A stretch of 64,000 nt of DNA from Hermetia illucens (GCF_905115235.1 NC_051855.1:9662388-9726387), one strand, 5' to 3'. Counted from the first letter of the stretch, positions 1-13,000 are shown. The notes: generated by a model from the sequence alone, not told the origin. Numbers and translations: made by a program.

Positions 1-1160
1 CACTCTAATGTTGAGCTAGATAAATACATCCGGAAAGTAAACTCTGCCTTCGAAACTACAATTGACAAACACGCTCCAGTTAAAGAACCTGGTTACTACA
101 AATACGGGCGCCTTTCTCCCTCCCCTGTCCAGCAAAATCAATGGAGCTATTCGGTCCGAACTGAATGGATCTTACAAGAAACTTCTCAAATCCGTCAAAC
201 CTGGCCCACAAGTTTGGGTGGAAGAAAAAAATCTTCTACTGACTTCAACCAAAACCCGATAAAAATAGGTAACTTCCAGTACCACTCCCCTGAGGAATCC
301 GTCCTATCCGCCTGCGTAGACTATTTCAGCCACACCATCTGGAGCTCGGTGGTCACCAATGCTGTCAGCGATAACAGGTTCAGCTTGGAAGGGTCTTACA
401 TTTGCTCCTTCTTCCCCAGTTGCCCGGCTGATATAGTCAGAACAAAGTTTCTTTTCATGGTCACTCATCTCGCTCCTTTTCTCCTTCCTCTGGTGTTCCC
501 CAAGGCTCTATACTTGGCCCCCTACTCTTTCTGTTTTTTATCAATGACCTCGCCTCCATCCTCACCTGACCGTATTTGCTTTACGCAGACGACCTTAAAT
601 TGTTTGCCTCTGTTTCGTCTCCATTGGACTGTGCTCTCTTACAATCCAACCTTGATAATTTAGCCCGTTGGTGTTCGGTCAACAAGCTAACACTGAATGT
701 CAACAAATGCCACTGGATGCGCTATTCCCTGAAACCCTCCCCATCATCCTTTTCCTATTCTCTCAATGGTCAACCCCTTTCACTACTGACCTCCTTCAAA
801 GACCTGGGTGTAATATTCGACGACAAACTTCGTTTCAATTCCCACTTCGTTGACATCATCAATAGAGCTTCCAAAATGTCTGGTTTTATCCTACGTTCCT
901 CATCCGACTTTACCTCAATCCAGCCCTTCTTAACACTCTTCAATTCTCTTGTCAAAAACATCCTTGAATACTGCTGTGTAGTCTGGTCCCCCTACCGCAT
1001 CCGTGACGGCCGCGCTCTTGAAGCTGTACAACGCAAATTCACCCGGACCCTCTTTTACAAAAAGAACCTTCCACGGGTTGATTATCCGTCACGACTCCGC
1101 ACCCTCAATCTCCCCTCCCTACAGCAAACGGAAGTACTTTATGCACAGATACGCGGCTAG
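1..1160 (+). mobile_element. CR1/Jockey-type LINE fragment, reverse transcriptase part
   Basis: Degraded copy of an APE-type non-LTR retrotransposon. The reverse transcriptase palm is readable near 480-610 (a GVPQGSILGP-like block, then LLYADDLKLF). It is followed to about 1160 by the thumb and C-terminal part with the motifs SGFILRSSS and LPRVDYPSRL. The reading moves through at least three frames and the fingers region near 330-440 looks deleted, so it is inactive. The same motifs occur in the better copy at 18185-21615, so both belong to one family. The 5' end lies outside the window or is lost. Assignment to CR1 versus Jockey group is uncertain. Confidence 0.75.
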
Positions 1161-1168
1161 TAATTCAT

Positions 1169-1276
1169 GATCATCATAATCAAGGGCGCAACAACCGTTA
1201 TCCGGTCTAGGCCTGCCTTAACTCCAGACATCCCGGTTTTGCGCCGAGGTCCACCAATTCGATATCCCTAAAAGCT
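1169..1276 (-). mobile_element. RTE-B LINE 3'-end fragment
   Basis: Short piece of the RTE-B 3' end on the minus strand. It starts with the trinucleotide tail (seen here as CATCAT) and the GCGCAACAACC motif, followed by the conserved terminal segment that encodes the C-terminus in longer copies at 39212 and 48196. It directly abuts Gypsy-type debris. Confidence 0.7.
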
Positions 1277-1525
1277 TCATGATCATAGGCGCTGTAATTC
1301 CGTTGAGCAGAACTGTTTTGAGAAGAAACGCAATGGTTGCCAGCTTTGATTCACCTTTTGGTGAAGACCAGCACCTACTGCAATGTCTGAGCATCAACGA
1401 ACACGGCTCAGGGTGTATCTTGTTGAGGAGGTTATCCGAACGCCCATTTCTTGAGACAGGCCACAAACGTGTTCGCGATCGCTTTCTCGAACGGAAAGAA
1501 TTCATCGCCGCCCTCAGTCACTAAA
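1277..1525 (-). mobile_element. Gypsy-type LTR retrotransposon fossil, pol piece
   Basis: Sequence related to part of the reverse transcriptase/RNase H region of the longer minus-strand Gypsy fossil at 58790-60560. The two share a run of similar bases around the start of both pieces. It is an old, broken fragment with no terminal repeats visible. Confidence 0.5.
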
Positions 1526-1568
1526 GCCACTAGGACTCCAGAGGCTCAAATCCAACCTCGTCCCCACC

Positions 1569-1848
1569 CATCATCATCAATGGCGCAACATCTAGTATCC
1601 GTTCTAGGTCTGCCTTAATAAAGTACTTCAGACATCTCGAATTTTCGCCGAGATCCACAAATTCGATATCCTTAAAAGCTGTTTGGAGTCCTAACCTACG
1701 CCATCGTTCCATCGTGTCTTCTTTTTCTATCATAGATATTGCGCTTATAGACTTTTCGGGCTGGATCATCCGCATATATACGGATCAAGTGACCCGCCCA
1801 CCGAAACCTATTGAGAGGACTTAATCCACAACCTGACGGTCAGGGTAT
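1569..1848 (-). mobile_element. RTE-B LINE 3'-end fragment
   Basis: Second RTE-B 3' end, minus strand, starting with the CATCATCATCAATGGCGCAA tail. It covers the segment that encodes the family's C-terminal DEDDPA-type region in longer copies. It is more diverged than the copies at 39212 and 48196 and 5'-truncated. Confidence 0.8.
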
Positions 1849-1889
1849 CGCCCACAAATTTTGCCGTTATGTATCCTACGTCCCCATCC

Positions 1890-2000
1890 AGCTGCTTCTT
1901 TCCCCGAAGTAGTTGGCTGGGGATGCGGTCCCCAAGCTTCAAATAAGTCAGTAAGTAATCTAGTTTAGCTGTCTCTCTTAGACTTGAGCTGATGAGCTGG
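1890..2000 (-). mobile_element. Gypsy-type gag fragment (fossil)
   Basis: Weak similarity to the gag region of the minus-strand Gypsy fossil near 60160-60260, including a shared stretch around CGGTCCCCAAGC. Very short and old. Confidence 0.35.
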
Positions 2001-2001
2001 G

Positions 2002-2720
2002 GAGGACCTGAGCTTCAAAGCGATATATAGGTTGCCCCCCAACCTGGGTGCCAGGGAAATTGCCGAAATCTGGAGGAATCTTGGGAAAAACTTCAAACGC
2101 CTCTAACTCCGTTAATGTTGAGAATTTCGAAAAAGGGAGAGAAATTCATGATCACTACAAATGGGGGAGGATCTGAGGTTCAACACTTTATATTGGTTGA
2201 GGGTTCTGATTGCCAGGAAAATTCCTGACATTTGGAGGAATCTTAGGAAAAGCTTTAATATTGAGAATTTCGAAGAAAGGAACGAAATCCGTGATCACCA
2301 CTATCGGGGGAGGGTTTGCGCTTCAAAATGGTGTATAGGTTGGCGGGTCTGGGTGTCGGGAAAACTGCCGAAATTTGGAAGAGTCTTGGGAAAAACTTTT
2401 AAACGCTTATATCTCCATTAACATTGAGAATTACCCATAACGGAGCTTAATTCGTGATCTTTGCTATCTGGTGAGGATCCGAGCTATAAAATGGCATATA
2501 GGTTCGGAGATTTGGGTGCAAGGAAAATCGCCCAAATTTGGAGGAATCTTGGGTGACACTTTAAACGCTTCTAACTCCGTTAATATTCAGCATTTCGAGA
2601 AAAAGGGTGAAATCCGTGATCACCACTATCGGGGGAGAGTTGAGCTTCAAAATGGTATATGGTCTGGGTCTGGGTGCCGGGAAAATTTCCGAAATTAGGA
2701 GGAATCTTGGAAAAAGCTTG
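2002..2720. repeat. Tandem satellite, about 163-bp monomer, about 4.5 copies
   Basis: Monomers begin at about 2002, 2167, 2310, 2473 and 2635, each with a GAGGATCTGAGCTTC-like start followed by GGTATATAGG, GGGAAAATTGCCGAAATTTGG and a CGTTAATATTGAGAATTTCG block. Spacing is 165, 143, 163 and 162 bases, so the second monomer carries a deletion of about 20 bases. Monomers are clearly diverged from each other. The array ends in sequence that received the R1-A insertion. Confidence 0.85.
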
Positions 2721-2800
2721 CCTACTTGCCGGCAAACATGCGGCCACCAGTAGTTGGGTTGCCTACTGGCTAGAAACCGCTGGCTTTTTTTCTCTATTCA

Positions 2801-2810
2801 TACTATTCAG
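2801..2810. repeat. Target-site duplication, left copy
   Basis: TACTATTCAG immediately before the R1-A insertion. The same ten bases follow the poly-A tail at 5223-5232. Confidence 0.85.
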
Positions 2811-5222
2811 TTATGAACCTGATAACGACGGTCTGCGGAGTCTCCATGCCCAGGAAGACATCGAGGCGCGGCAAATCTTCCATGTATTGGTGGACAGCGG
2901 AAATCGCCGAACTCCGGAAGGAGTGTCACAGGCTCCGCCGCTTAACACAACGTCTAGGCGACCGGGAGGAGGCATGTACCATAATAATGGAGTACAAATC
3001 AGCCAAAAGGAGACTCCGCAGCGCAATAAACAAGAGCAAAGCTCGCTGCTGGCAAGATCTGATCGACGAGGTGAATGGGGATCCATGGGGACTCGGTTAC
3101 AAACTTGTAACCCGAAAACTCGGGGCTCTGCGGAAACCCTGTTCACTTAAGGCCAAGCAGATGGACCGCATTGTGAGGGCACTCTTCCTTGCACACCCCG
3201 TATGGGATGGTGACGTCGGCGCGGAGAGCGCAGAGGACTGTCCACTTTTCTCTGTAAAAGAGTTGGAACAGGCAGTACTCTCTATGAAAAACAAGAAGGC
3301 GCCAGGACCCGATGGTATTCCAGCAGAGGTGTACAAACTGGTATTCCAACACCGGCCAGACCTACTGCTCGGCGCATTCAACGCTTGCCTGAAAGAGGGC
3401 ATTTTCCCTGCTCGTTGGAAGGTTGCGAGGCTTGCGCTGATCCCTAAAGGGAAAGGCGATCCCGAACTGCCCACTATGTATGCTTGATACTGCTGGGAAA
3501 GTGCTCGAAAAGCTCATCAGAAATAGACTCGCTGAAGCGATACGCGCTGCCGGAGATTTATCTCCCCGGCAGTTTGGTTTTAGGGCAGGGAGATCGACAA
3601 TTGATGCTGTCATGCAGGTCGTGGACGCCGTTCGACGAGCAGAGGCACATAGCCGCCGAACTCGACGGGTGGTGCTCCTCGTAACGCTTGACGTCAGAAA
3701 CGCCTTCAATTCCGTAAGATGGAAAGACATTCAAGGCACACTAGACAATACCTTCAACGTGCCGAGCTATCCCTTACGGATTTTGAGGGACTATCTGAGG
3801 AACCGCTCCCTGCTCTATGAAACACTAGAGGGTCAAATGTGGATGGAGGTCACGTCGGGGGTAGCACAAGGATCCATCCTAGGGCCGGACCTCTGCAACG
3901 CTACCTATGAGAGTCTGCTTAAACTTGACATGCCAGAGGATTCGCGCCTGGTCGGCTACGCAGATGATGTCGCAGCGCTTGTTGCTGGACGCACTGTCGA
4001 ACAGGCCCAAAGCAGACTCGGCATATTGATGCGACGGGTAAGCGGATGGATGACTACTCATGGTTTCAATCTTGCACTGGAAAAAACTGAAGTAGTTATC
4101 CTGACTAAGAAGAGTATTCCGACCCTGCGTCCCATATCGTTCGGCGAGTCGATAATCGAGTCAAAATCAGCGGTAAAGTACCTCGGGTTGACTCTTGACT
4201 CAAAGATGAGCTTTTCTGAGCAAATCCAAGCAGCAGCGAACAAGGCTGCGGCTAGAGTTTCGGCGTTAAGTAGGCTAATGGCAAACATTGGGGGGTCCTA
4301 CGTCTAGTAGGCGACGTCTCCTGATGAGCTCAACGCAGTCTGCCCTGCTCTACGGCGCAGAGGTATGGGCTGGCGCTTTTAACAAGGAGGTATATCGTAG
4401 ACGCCTCGCGCAAGTACAGAGACGGGGAGCTTTACGGGTGGCGTCTGCGTACCGCACAGTCTCTGAACCGGCCGTGATGGTGATCGCGGGAGTTATCCTC
4501 GTTGCCCTTCTTGCTAGGGAGCGTCAGGCCATATACAAGCGCAAGGGAGGTGGTTGCTCGCGAGGAACGGCAACACACTCTAGACGAGTGGCAGCTCTCT
4601 TGGCAAAATGAAACCAGAGGCAGATGGATTGCGCGGCTCATCGGCAACTTAGGTGCGTGGCTGAATCGGAAGCATGGTGAGACTGACTATTTCCTTACCC
4701 AATTTTTAAGTGGGCATGGAAGTTTTCAGTTTTACCTGCACAAGATTGGAAAGGCGCATTCTCCGGATTGTGTGTTTTGCAATGGAGTTGTGGACGATGC
4801 CCACCACACTTTTTTTTCTTGTGGAAGGTGGGATGGGGTTCGTCAGCAGCACAGGGGATTTCTCTCCAGACAACATTGTGGAAGAGACGCTGAGGACTGC
4901 TGACAGCTGGAACCGTGTTGCCCATTACGTTCGGGCCCTTCTCGTTGCTAAGAAGATAGAACTCGACCGGTGGAGGAGCCGGATGGCAGGGGGTTCCTTG
5001 AACTGACAGTTCCCTTTCTCCTCTCCCCTCTCGTTGGTGAAAGGAATTCCCGGATTTGAAGGCTCCGCAAGGCGGGAGAGTTCAGGGGCTGGCTCGAAGT
5101 AATGTGACAAACGGTTCCAGGCTAGCTCTCTGACGATGGGGAGGTGTTTAGTTGGTAGTCCGACGAAGTACCGAATCGGGAGTCCAACACTGCATTCAGC
5201 TACCCTACCCCAAAAAAAAAAA
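2811..5222 (+). mobile_element. R1-clade LINE (R1-A), 5'-truncated, with poly-A tail and TSD
   Basis: The second ORF of an R1-type non-LTR retrotransposon from the endonuclease-RT linker on. Visible parts are the linker (SMYWWTAEIAEL, about 2880), fingers (KKAPGPDGIPAEVY, about 3295), the palm motif DVRNAFNSVRW, the GVAQGSILGP block, the catalytic YADD (about 3957) and a C-terminal CX2C...HX4C zinc knuckle (CVFCNG...HTFFSC, about 4770-4820). Reading shifts frame near 3480, 4300, 4500-4600 and 4830, so it is dead. It ends in A11 at 5212-5222. A perfect 10-base duplication flanks it, which proves the truncation happened at insertion. A minus-strand copy of the family lies at 48541-50800. Confidence 0.9.
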
Positions 5223-5232
5223 TACTATTCAG
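5223..5232. repeat. Target-site duplication, right copy
   Basis: TACTATTCAG right after the poly-A tail of R1-A, matching 2801-2810. Confidence 0.85.
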
Positions 5233-6165
5233 GGATATGTCGGGTTTGAGCGCCGCGGAAAATGTGTCCCGCTCGAAACTTTTCGCTGTCTAGCCGAGCA
5301 TACCACCCGGCATTCTGCGAGAACTCCATTCGAGCTTGATCCATGCAGATTGCCTGGTGATCGCTGTGAGTATGAGTGAGTCCTCACTGATATGCCAAAC
5401 GACTCTACTGTCTAAAGTGGCACTCACGTATATCAGGTCCACAATAAACCCTTGGCCTCTTCTCCGGAAAGTGTACAAGGCCCCAACATTCGCCAGTACG
5501 ACGTCTAGCTCCGCGAATGCTTCGAGGAGAACGGGTCCCCTATCATCAGTTGTCCGACTGCCCTATTGGAGAGCCCACGGATTAGGATTGGCTGCTATTG
5601 TGGTCGACCAACGTTCTCTTGCATCCATAACCAGAACGGCAAGCATCTGCTCATACTCAGCGAGTGTAGCATAGCACGCCTTTCACCTTCGCTCTGGTGA
5701 AAACTTCTCCTGGGAGCTCCATTGTTTCCTCGAAGGCTTGTTCTCCACAATCCCATAGCCTTGCTTGACTCGTTTGGTCTTTGACCCAAATGGTACCACC
5801 GTGGTTTCGATATGGCTTACTTATTATGGTCACATTGATGTCTTTCTCGTGGATGGTTTGTGAGAGGTTGATTTGTATCAACCTCATTCGTGATTTGCGT
5901 TAAGGGCTCTCCTGTATTCCGGGCATCTGCTGCCTGCCTGCAATGCGCCAATGATCCACACCCTCTTTCCCTTTGCACAGTAGGCAATTTGGGTCTGCTT
6001 CACAGTCCTTGCTGATATCAACTCTGCGTTTTGTGAGGCATCTTATCAGAATCGTAGTCGTAAACTACTCCCAGACTAGGGATGGGATGACGGCACGGCC
6101 ATCCTTCCAACTTCGACTAGTTCGGTCGAAACTCAGAGCCAGACACCCACAAAGTGAATAAAACG
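5233..6165 (-). mobile_element. R1-type LINE (R1-B), 5' portion: ORF1 end and endonuclease
   Basis: Read on the minus strand from about 6165. CCHC zinc-knuckle remnants of ORF1 come first (about 6100-5900), then the start of ORF2 (MRLIQINLSQ, 5887), and then the APE-type endonuclease with an ISKPYRNHGG motif and an RRGQGFIVDLIYVS block near 5440. Frames are broken. The RT half is absent. Its endonuclease resembles that of the R1 element at 9196-12175, with a diverged sequence. Confidence 0.75.
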
Positions 6166-6180
6166 CGTCAATGAACTTTA

Positions 6181-6870
6181 ATTTTAATATGGTGAGTCAA
6201 TAATTCGAGATAACACTTTGGCAAACATTTAAAAAGTGGAGCTCCTGAGTTACGAATGGGCAAGTGAATGGACAAGGTCCAGCCTGCTTCTTTCTACATC
6301 CTCCATTCAGGTATCTTGGCAATAGTTGGAGCCGGCTATGCAGAGGAATTCGCTGAATGACCCTGTTTTGAGCGTCAAGCTCGAACTTACAAGAAAGCTG
6401 GTTTGGGCATCAGAGTATTCGCAAGCAAAGGGAGGCCCCACATTGGGCGCCAACTCTTTACAATGAGAGTAAAGCGTTACATTACCTTGGCACCAACACC
6501 GTTACCAAAGCTGTGGTCGTGTACACCAACTGCGCGTGCTGGAGCTAACCCGAATGCTAGCATTTCAACAAGATGAGGGCGGAGGTTCTTGGTTCTCAAA
6601 TATCATCTGCCTGTCAGGATACAGAGATTTTATCACGTGCCTTGACTCAATACTCAACAAAACTAAACCCACCCGGAGTAAACTACTATAATAGAGACGT
6701 GAAGTTTCGAGGCCGATTGATATTTCAATCCCAAAGGAGCTAACCTGCCAAACGGCCCAAGTGACATTTCTTTTTTCTTCTCTTCTTCTTCCTCCTCGAA
6801 CCCAATTCCTCAGCCATGTTGCACGGCAAAGAGAGAGGGCAGAGCAGGGTTGCTACCACGATAAATTTTC
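6181..6870 (-). mobile_element. Possible LTR-element 5' end (fossil)
   Basis: No gene is seen. On the minus strand near 6455-6435 stands TTGGCGCCCAATGTGGGGC, which looks like a primer-binding site following an LTR end. If so, the LTR would lie at roughly 6460-6870. A second site of this kind is at about 29930-29950. The upper part (6820-6870) shares a diverged block with 17890-17950. Old and incomplete; no paired LTR was found. Confidence 0.35.
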
Positions 6871-7030
6871 TTTCTCAAATTGTTGAAATACACTTTCGCT
6901 TCCTTTTATTCTCGCATTATATATAATAATAAATCTAGTATCAGTTCTTTACTCCTTTAGGTATTTCCATCTCTGAGACGAAGTTCTACGCAAAGTAAAA
7001 TTGTTCTCTACATTGTAACCTGAAATATTA

Positions 7031-7036
7031 TTTATT
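7031..7036 (-). terminator. Polyadenylation signal of the CTTNBP2-like gene
   Basis: AATAAA on the minus strand, 44 bases past the stop codon of the last exon. Confidence 0.6.
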
Positions 7037-7079
7037 CTGTCTCTGGCTCCATTTTTTTTTCCATTCGCCTTCTACAGAT

Positions 7080-10000
7080 TTATGGTGTTGAATTGGTGAC
7101 ACTTGATGGAACTGTTGAATTACTGTTGGTTAAAATTGGTGTGACAGCTGCGGCAGTTCCACCGACCGATGGTTGATTAATTGCAACAGCAGATCCTACT
7201 ACAGGAATGGTGGCACCGGCTAAATTGCTACTACTACTATTACTACTGCTAGTCATGCCACTAGCCGTGCTAGAAATCCGCGAAATCGAGGGTTCACGTT
7301 TTGGTGGAACTGTCGGTTTATTCGGTGGAATTGGAGGTGGCATACCACGTCCGACACTTGCACCAGGATTTATCAGGGTACCTCCGGCTGGTGATAAGGT
7401 TGCACCAACCAAGGATGCTGATGGCGATGGTGATGTTGCATTTGTCGTCCCACGCAGGAATGTAGCCGATTGGGATGGTTGAGTTAGGGATGTCACTCCT
7501 CCAGTACTTGATCCTGCTGTCATGGGCGATGAACAGGGAAGGTTTGGCGTTGACACTAGTCCAGATGGGCCGCCACTTGGACAATGGGTTAGTTTTGTAA
7601 GGGTTTCTGCGGTTGGCGTCGATGGTAAAGCCGGTCCGACGACAGTCTGGAAAAGGAATAATAACATTTTCGGAATAAGCCAGTGTTAACAAAGCGGCAG
7701 GAGAGCATCGCAACCACACACACCTTTCCAAGGGTTGTATTAAAGGTGGCAACTGATGTATGTCCAATGCCAGCGGGACTTCCTAAAATCAGGTCGTTGC
7801 TTCCGCCAAGTGCTTGTTGCCTTAAACACTGGCCAGGAGATATCGAACGGGCAATTCCTGTAGCTGCAAATATACAAAACAGAATGGCATTGAGAACCCG
7901 ATACTCTACGAGAAAGGTCCCAGTCTACTACTCACTTGGACCTGAGACTGGCACACTGGAGACCGTGGCTGTGGGCTGAATTATTTTGGCGACGTTCATT
8001 ATAGATGATGAAGCGACAGCGGCTGTTGCTACGTCATCTAAAGGGATTCCTTCATTAGATTAGTCTATCCAATTGCAAGAACCTCAGCAAAAATGTTTAC
8101 CTGGTATGCCGGTAGTCGCAGCGGCACTTCCACGAGTTTTATTCGATAGTGTTCCCGCGGCAGCACCTACAATCATTGGACTAGCACCGCCCATTCGCAA
8201 TGTGATTTGCTTTCGGAATGTTTCATTTTCGTTGCGCAATTGTGCTAATTCTAATTCCAAATCTTTCATTCGCTTCTCCTCTTTTGCAAAGTTGATCTTC
8301 CATGTTTTTCGCTCGTTTTCAATGGCCAATGTTTGCTTCTCTAGTTCGGCTTCCATTCTTAAGGACTTTTTACTTTCCTCCTCAAGTCCTTCGGCTATGG
8401 AGTCTGATCGTTGTTTCTCCTCGCTAAGTATCTGGGCCAGATCTTCAGATCGCTTCCTCTCCTCGATATATTTCATAATAATCTTTTTACGTTCGGCCAG
8501 GAGTAAAAGGACGATTTGCTTTTGTCGGCCACGCTCGAATTCCAGAAGTTCCTGGGCTTTTTTCAGATCCTTCTCGAGTTTTTTCCGAGCAGCCCGTTCA
8601 GTTTCAAGCTCTTGCTTGAGTTTAGTCCTTTCCATCTCCAGTCCATATGTGATATCATCCCCTTGAGCGGTGTCATGTTCATGTTTCCTTTTCTCCTCCT
8701 CCAGTTCCTGGCGCATTCGCTGATTATTTTCTAAGGAGTCCGATAAAAAGGCTATCATCCGCGATTGTGTTTGACGCTGCCTGGTGATTACCTGATGTAA
8801 GGACTCAATTTGCTGTTCGATTACGCTACGAACCTCGAAGTCGGCTTGTATGGCGGTTGCTGAAGATTGTCGACTTATATGGTTCCCAGATATCGCAGCT
8901 TTATCACGGAAGAGAGCTGCTTGCGGATCATCTAAGTTGGTACGATTTGCCCGTAAGGAGTGGATATATTGCTTCACACGTTCGTTTCGCAGAGCAGCAA
9001 TGACAACATCGCGTGCTTGAAGTTCGCCCTCAAGATAACACAGCATGTGAATGAGTTCATTCTTGGAGAGCTCGTAACGATTTGAGCGCTAGAACGGGAA
9101 TGGAAGCACAAAAGTGTGAAAAAGGACGAAAATTCTGGTAAAAAAAAGGGAATCAATTATTGCATAGGCTATCAGCGATTGAAAAGAGGTTAAAGGTGAA
9201 GGCGTGCGGAAGACAGGCCATTCAGGAAGTCATGGCCCCCTCGGCAGCCGTGTTTTATAAGGACGAAGGTCAACGGTGTCCATATTTACAGCTGCTACGC
9301 TCCTCCTAGTGCAACCTTAGCACAATATGAGGAGATGTTAGACAGTCTGGTGTTGAATGCTAGAGACCGCAGCCCTAAAATCATTGCGGGCGATTTCAAC
9401 GCGTGGGCCCTGGAGTGGGGAAGCCGATCGACGAACACCAGAGGTCAAATTCTGTTGGAGTCATTTGCGGAGCTGGACATCGTGCTGGCCAACGTTGGAT
9501 GCGTACCCACCTTTCGAGGAAGAGGGTCGGGTTCGATCGTTGACTTGACATTTGTTAGCACTTCACTGGTGAGGGGGATGGCTTGGCAAGTGAGTGAGCA
9601 CTACACCCACAGTGACCACCAGGCCATCTTCCTCCACATTGGGAACCGGGGAAGCAGTCAGCGACGCTCTGGAGGTGGAAAGGCTAAGGCGGTTGGCTGG
9701 TCTATCGGAGCTTTCGACGAGGAGACATTCCTGGCCGCATTGGAGAGAGCCCATGATCCGGATGGAACAGCGTCACACAGCTATCTCAGCGTGTAACCGA
9801 AGCATGCGACGCTACGATGCCACGACGACGTTTGCACCACGGCAAGAGGCCAAACTACTGGTGGAACACGGAGATCGCTGCCTTGAGATCCTCTTGTCTC
9901 CGAGCGAGGAGACTTTCCCACAGGACAAGGGTAAGGCCGGAGCACCAGGAGCGTGAGGAGGAATACAGGGATATGCGAAGCAACCTTAAGAAGGCCATTC

Positions 10001-13000
10001 GGAGAAGCAAGCGGGAATGCTACCAGAAGCTCTGCATGGAGGCTAATACGAATCCGTGGGGTACAGCCTACCAAGTTGTAATGAAGAAGATCCGCGGGCG
10101 AAAATCACCTCAAGTGACATGCCCACGGCTCTTGTTGCAAATAATTGCAACTCTTTTCACGCAGCAGGAGCAGGACGAAAGAGAACCCCAACTGGCAGCT
10201 CAGCAGGACGTCTTCTCGATCCCTGATGTTACCGAAGAGGAACTTTGGGAAATCTGCAGAGGTATTGGGGACAGCAAGGCTCCGGGATTGGACGGAATTC
10301 CGAACAGGGCTCTGAAGGTGGCGGTCAAGGCCCGACCAAGGTGGTTCGCAAGCACATTCGAATCGTGCATGGCGGAAGGAGTGTTTCCCGCCCAGTGGAA
10401 GAGGCAGAAGCTGGTCTTGCTACCGAAGCCTCGAAAACCACCCGGCGTGCCCTCTTCATATCGCCCTATTTGTCTCTTAGACACCATGGGGAAGATGTTG
10501 GAGAGGGTGATATACAACAGGCTGCTCCCGTTTATCGAGCTTGCGGGTGGTCTTTCAGAGCGGCAATATGGGTTTCAGCGAGCCCGTTCAACGGTCGATG
10601 CAGTAGCAAAGGTCGTGGAATTGGCTCGAAATGCAATGGCCATGGGCAAATGCTGTGCTCTGGTGACACTGGACGTCAAAAATGCTTTTAACTCAGCCAA
10701 CTGGGGCTGGATTAAGGGCGCTTTGGCCAAACTGGGTGTTCCTAGCTACTTGGCTCGGCTCATCGAGAGTTACTTTTCGGACAGACTTCTCTGGTACGAG
10801 ACGGACGACGGGCCGAAGAAGTACATTGTGACAGCAGGTGTGCCTCAAGGTTCTGTATTGGGACCGCTGCTGTGGAACACAATGTACGACGGAGTGCTTG
10901 GCCTTCGCGTGCCGGAGGAGACAACGCTGATTGGTTTTGCGGACGACTTGGCGGTAGTTGCAATTACAAAGCATCCCGAGGACGCGGAGCTTTATGCAAA
11001 TGAAGCCATTCATACCATCAAGTCATGGTTACGAATGGCCAAGCTGGACCTGGCAGACGAAAAGACGGAGGCGGTCCTCATTACCAACCGTAGGAAGAAC
11101 AACACGGTTACCATCCGGGTTGGTAATCGTGAGGTCGTCTCAAAATCGGTTGTCAAATACCTGGGGGTGATGATCGATGCCAAGCTGAGTTTCAAGGGAC
11201 ACTTGGACTATGCGCGAGAGAAGATAGCAAATGCCAGCTCATCCCTTGCAATGATGATGCCTAGCGTGAGAGGGCCGAAGTATAGTCGCAGGCTACTCTT
11301 CGCGGGAGTGGTGAGGTCGATCCTGCTATACGCGGCCCCTGTCTGGGCGGAAGCGTTGAACCACGCTGTCAACCGGAGGAAGATATGTTCGGCATACCGG
11401 CCAATTGCGCTAAGGGTGTGCAGCGCATTTAGGACGGCGTCGACGGAGGCAGTGTGTGTTATCGCAGGAATGATCCCTATAGATCTTCTAGCGAGCGAGG
11501 CACACTGGCTGTACGAAAATCGGAAGGCAAGGATTTCCGAAAAGCCATCAAGAGAGAGTTGTGTGGCAAGTGGCAACAACGATGGGCTAACTCCGACAAG
11601 GGCAGGTGGACCCATACATTGATCCCGTGCATCGAGAAATGGGTCAACCGAAAGCACGGAGAATTAAATTACCACCTGACACAGTTCCTTACGGGACACG
11701 GTGGCTATAGGAAGTACTTGCATCGCTTCGAGTTGGACGAGTCTCCCAACTGTCCTGAATGTGGTGCTACACTCGAGGACCCGGAGCACGTTATGTTCCA
11801 TTGTCCCAGATTTCTGCAGCAGAAAAGGAGGTTGAACAGCATCTTAGGGGCGGACATCGAGCCCTCCAACCTGGTGGAAGAGATGTTGAAGTCGGAGGAA
11901 AACTGGATGGCGGTAAATGAGGCAGTAGCCGTGGTACAGACAAAACCCCTGGAGTTGGATCGAGCTCGGAAGGCGGCGCGACGGAGACGTGACATGGACG
12001 AGCTGGTATAGCGAACCAGAGCCTCCCCCGCGAAGTAATACTTCACGGTGGTCCCGCGGGGAGGGGCGGAAGAGTGGGGGTGGTTTTAGTGGGTGTGAAT
12101 CCCACACACTGCTGCAACCTGGCGCAGCAGCGTCTTTCTAAGATTTCCACCTCCATCCATAAAAAAAAAAAAAGTCCTTAACCGAGAGACTGGAATCTGG
12201 CATGCAAAGTAGTATCACTGGAGCGAGTTAAATGGGCATTTAACTCGTTCCATAGATACAAGTCTGCAGGTCCGGATGGCATCATCCCTGCGCTAGTAAT
12301 AGAAGGAATGGATGCCCTGGGTCTACACATTCGGAATATATATCGTGCATGCCTAGCACACGGTTATATTCCAATTAAATGGCGGGATGTGAAGGTGTTG
12401 TTCATTCCCAAACCAGGAAAACCCACCTACACAGACGCAAAAAGCTTTCGACCGATCAGCCTAACGTCCTTTCTGCTAAAAGGACTAGAAAGATTAGTAG
12501 ATCGGTTCATAAGGGATACACACATTCCTAAATGGCCACTTCACCATAGGCAACACGCCTACCAGAAAGGCAAATCCACGGAGACAGCACTCCACGAACT
12601 TACGGCAAAAATTGAAAAGGCGATGTCCGATAAAGAATACGCTTTAGGCGCATTCATGGACATCGAAGGTGCCTTCAATTATGCCTCATTTGCGGCAATT
12701 TGTGATGCGGCGGGACAGCATGGAATCGAGCCGCTGCTAATCAGTTGGATCCTTCACATGCTGGAGTGGAGAAAAATCCACATATCGGTCGGCCAGAAGT
12801 CTATTGAAGTAGGATGTCTCAGGGGCTGCCCACAGGGAGGGATTCTCTCTCCACTGTTATGGCTCTTGGTGATGGATACCCTGCTGTGGCTCCTGGAGGA
12901 CAAAAAAGTCTTCGCGCAAGCATTTGCCGACGACCTAGCCGTGATAATTACCGGCGAGTTTGCGGACACAGTATGTGATTGCTTGAATGCAACTCTGTAT

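Noticed and set aside
7207-7482. A 91-codon plus-strand ORF with a hydrophobic start
   Set aside because: Shadow of the last exon of the CTTNBP2-like gene (poly-Ser region read backwards gives Leu-rich sequence).
8073-8666. A 197-codon plus-strand ORF rich in Ser and Phe
   Set aside because: It lies exactly opposite the conserved coiled-coil exon of the CTTNBP2-like gene; its composition is that of a reverse-complement shadow.
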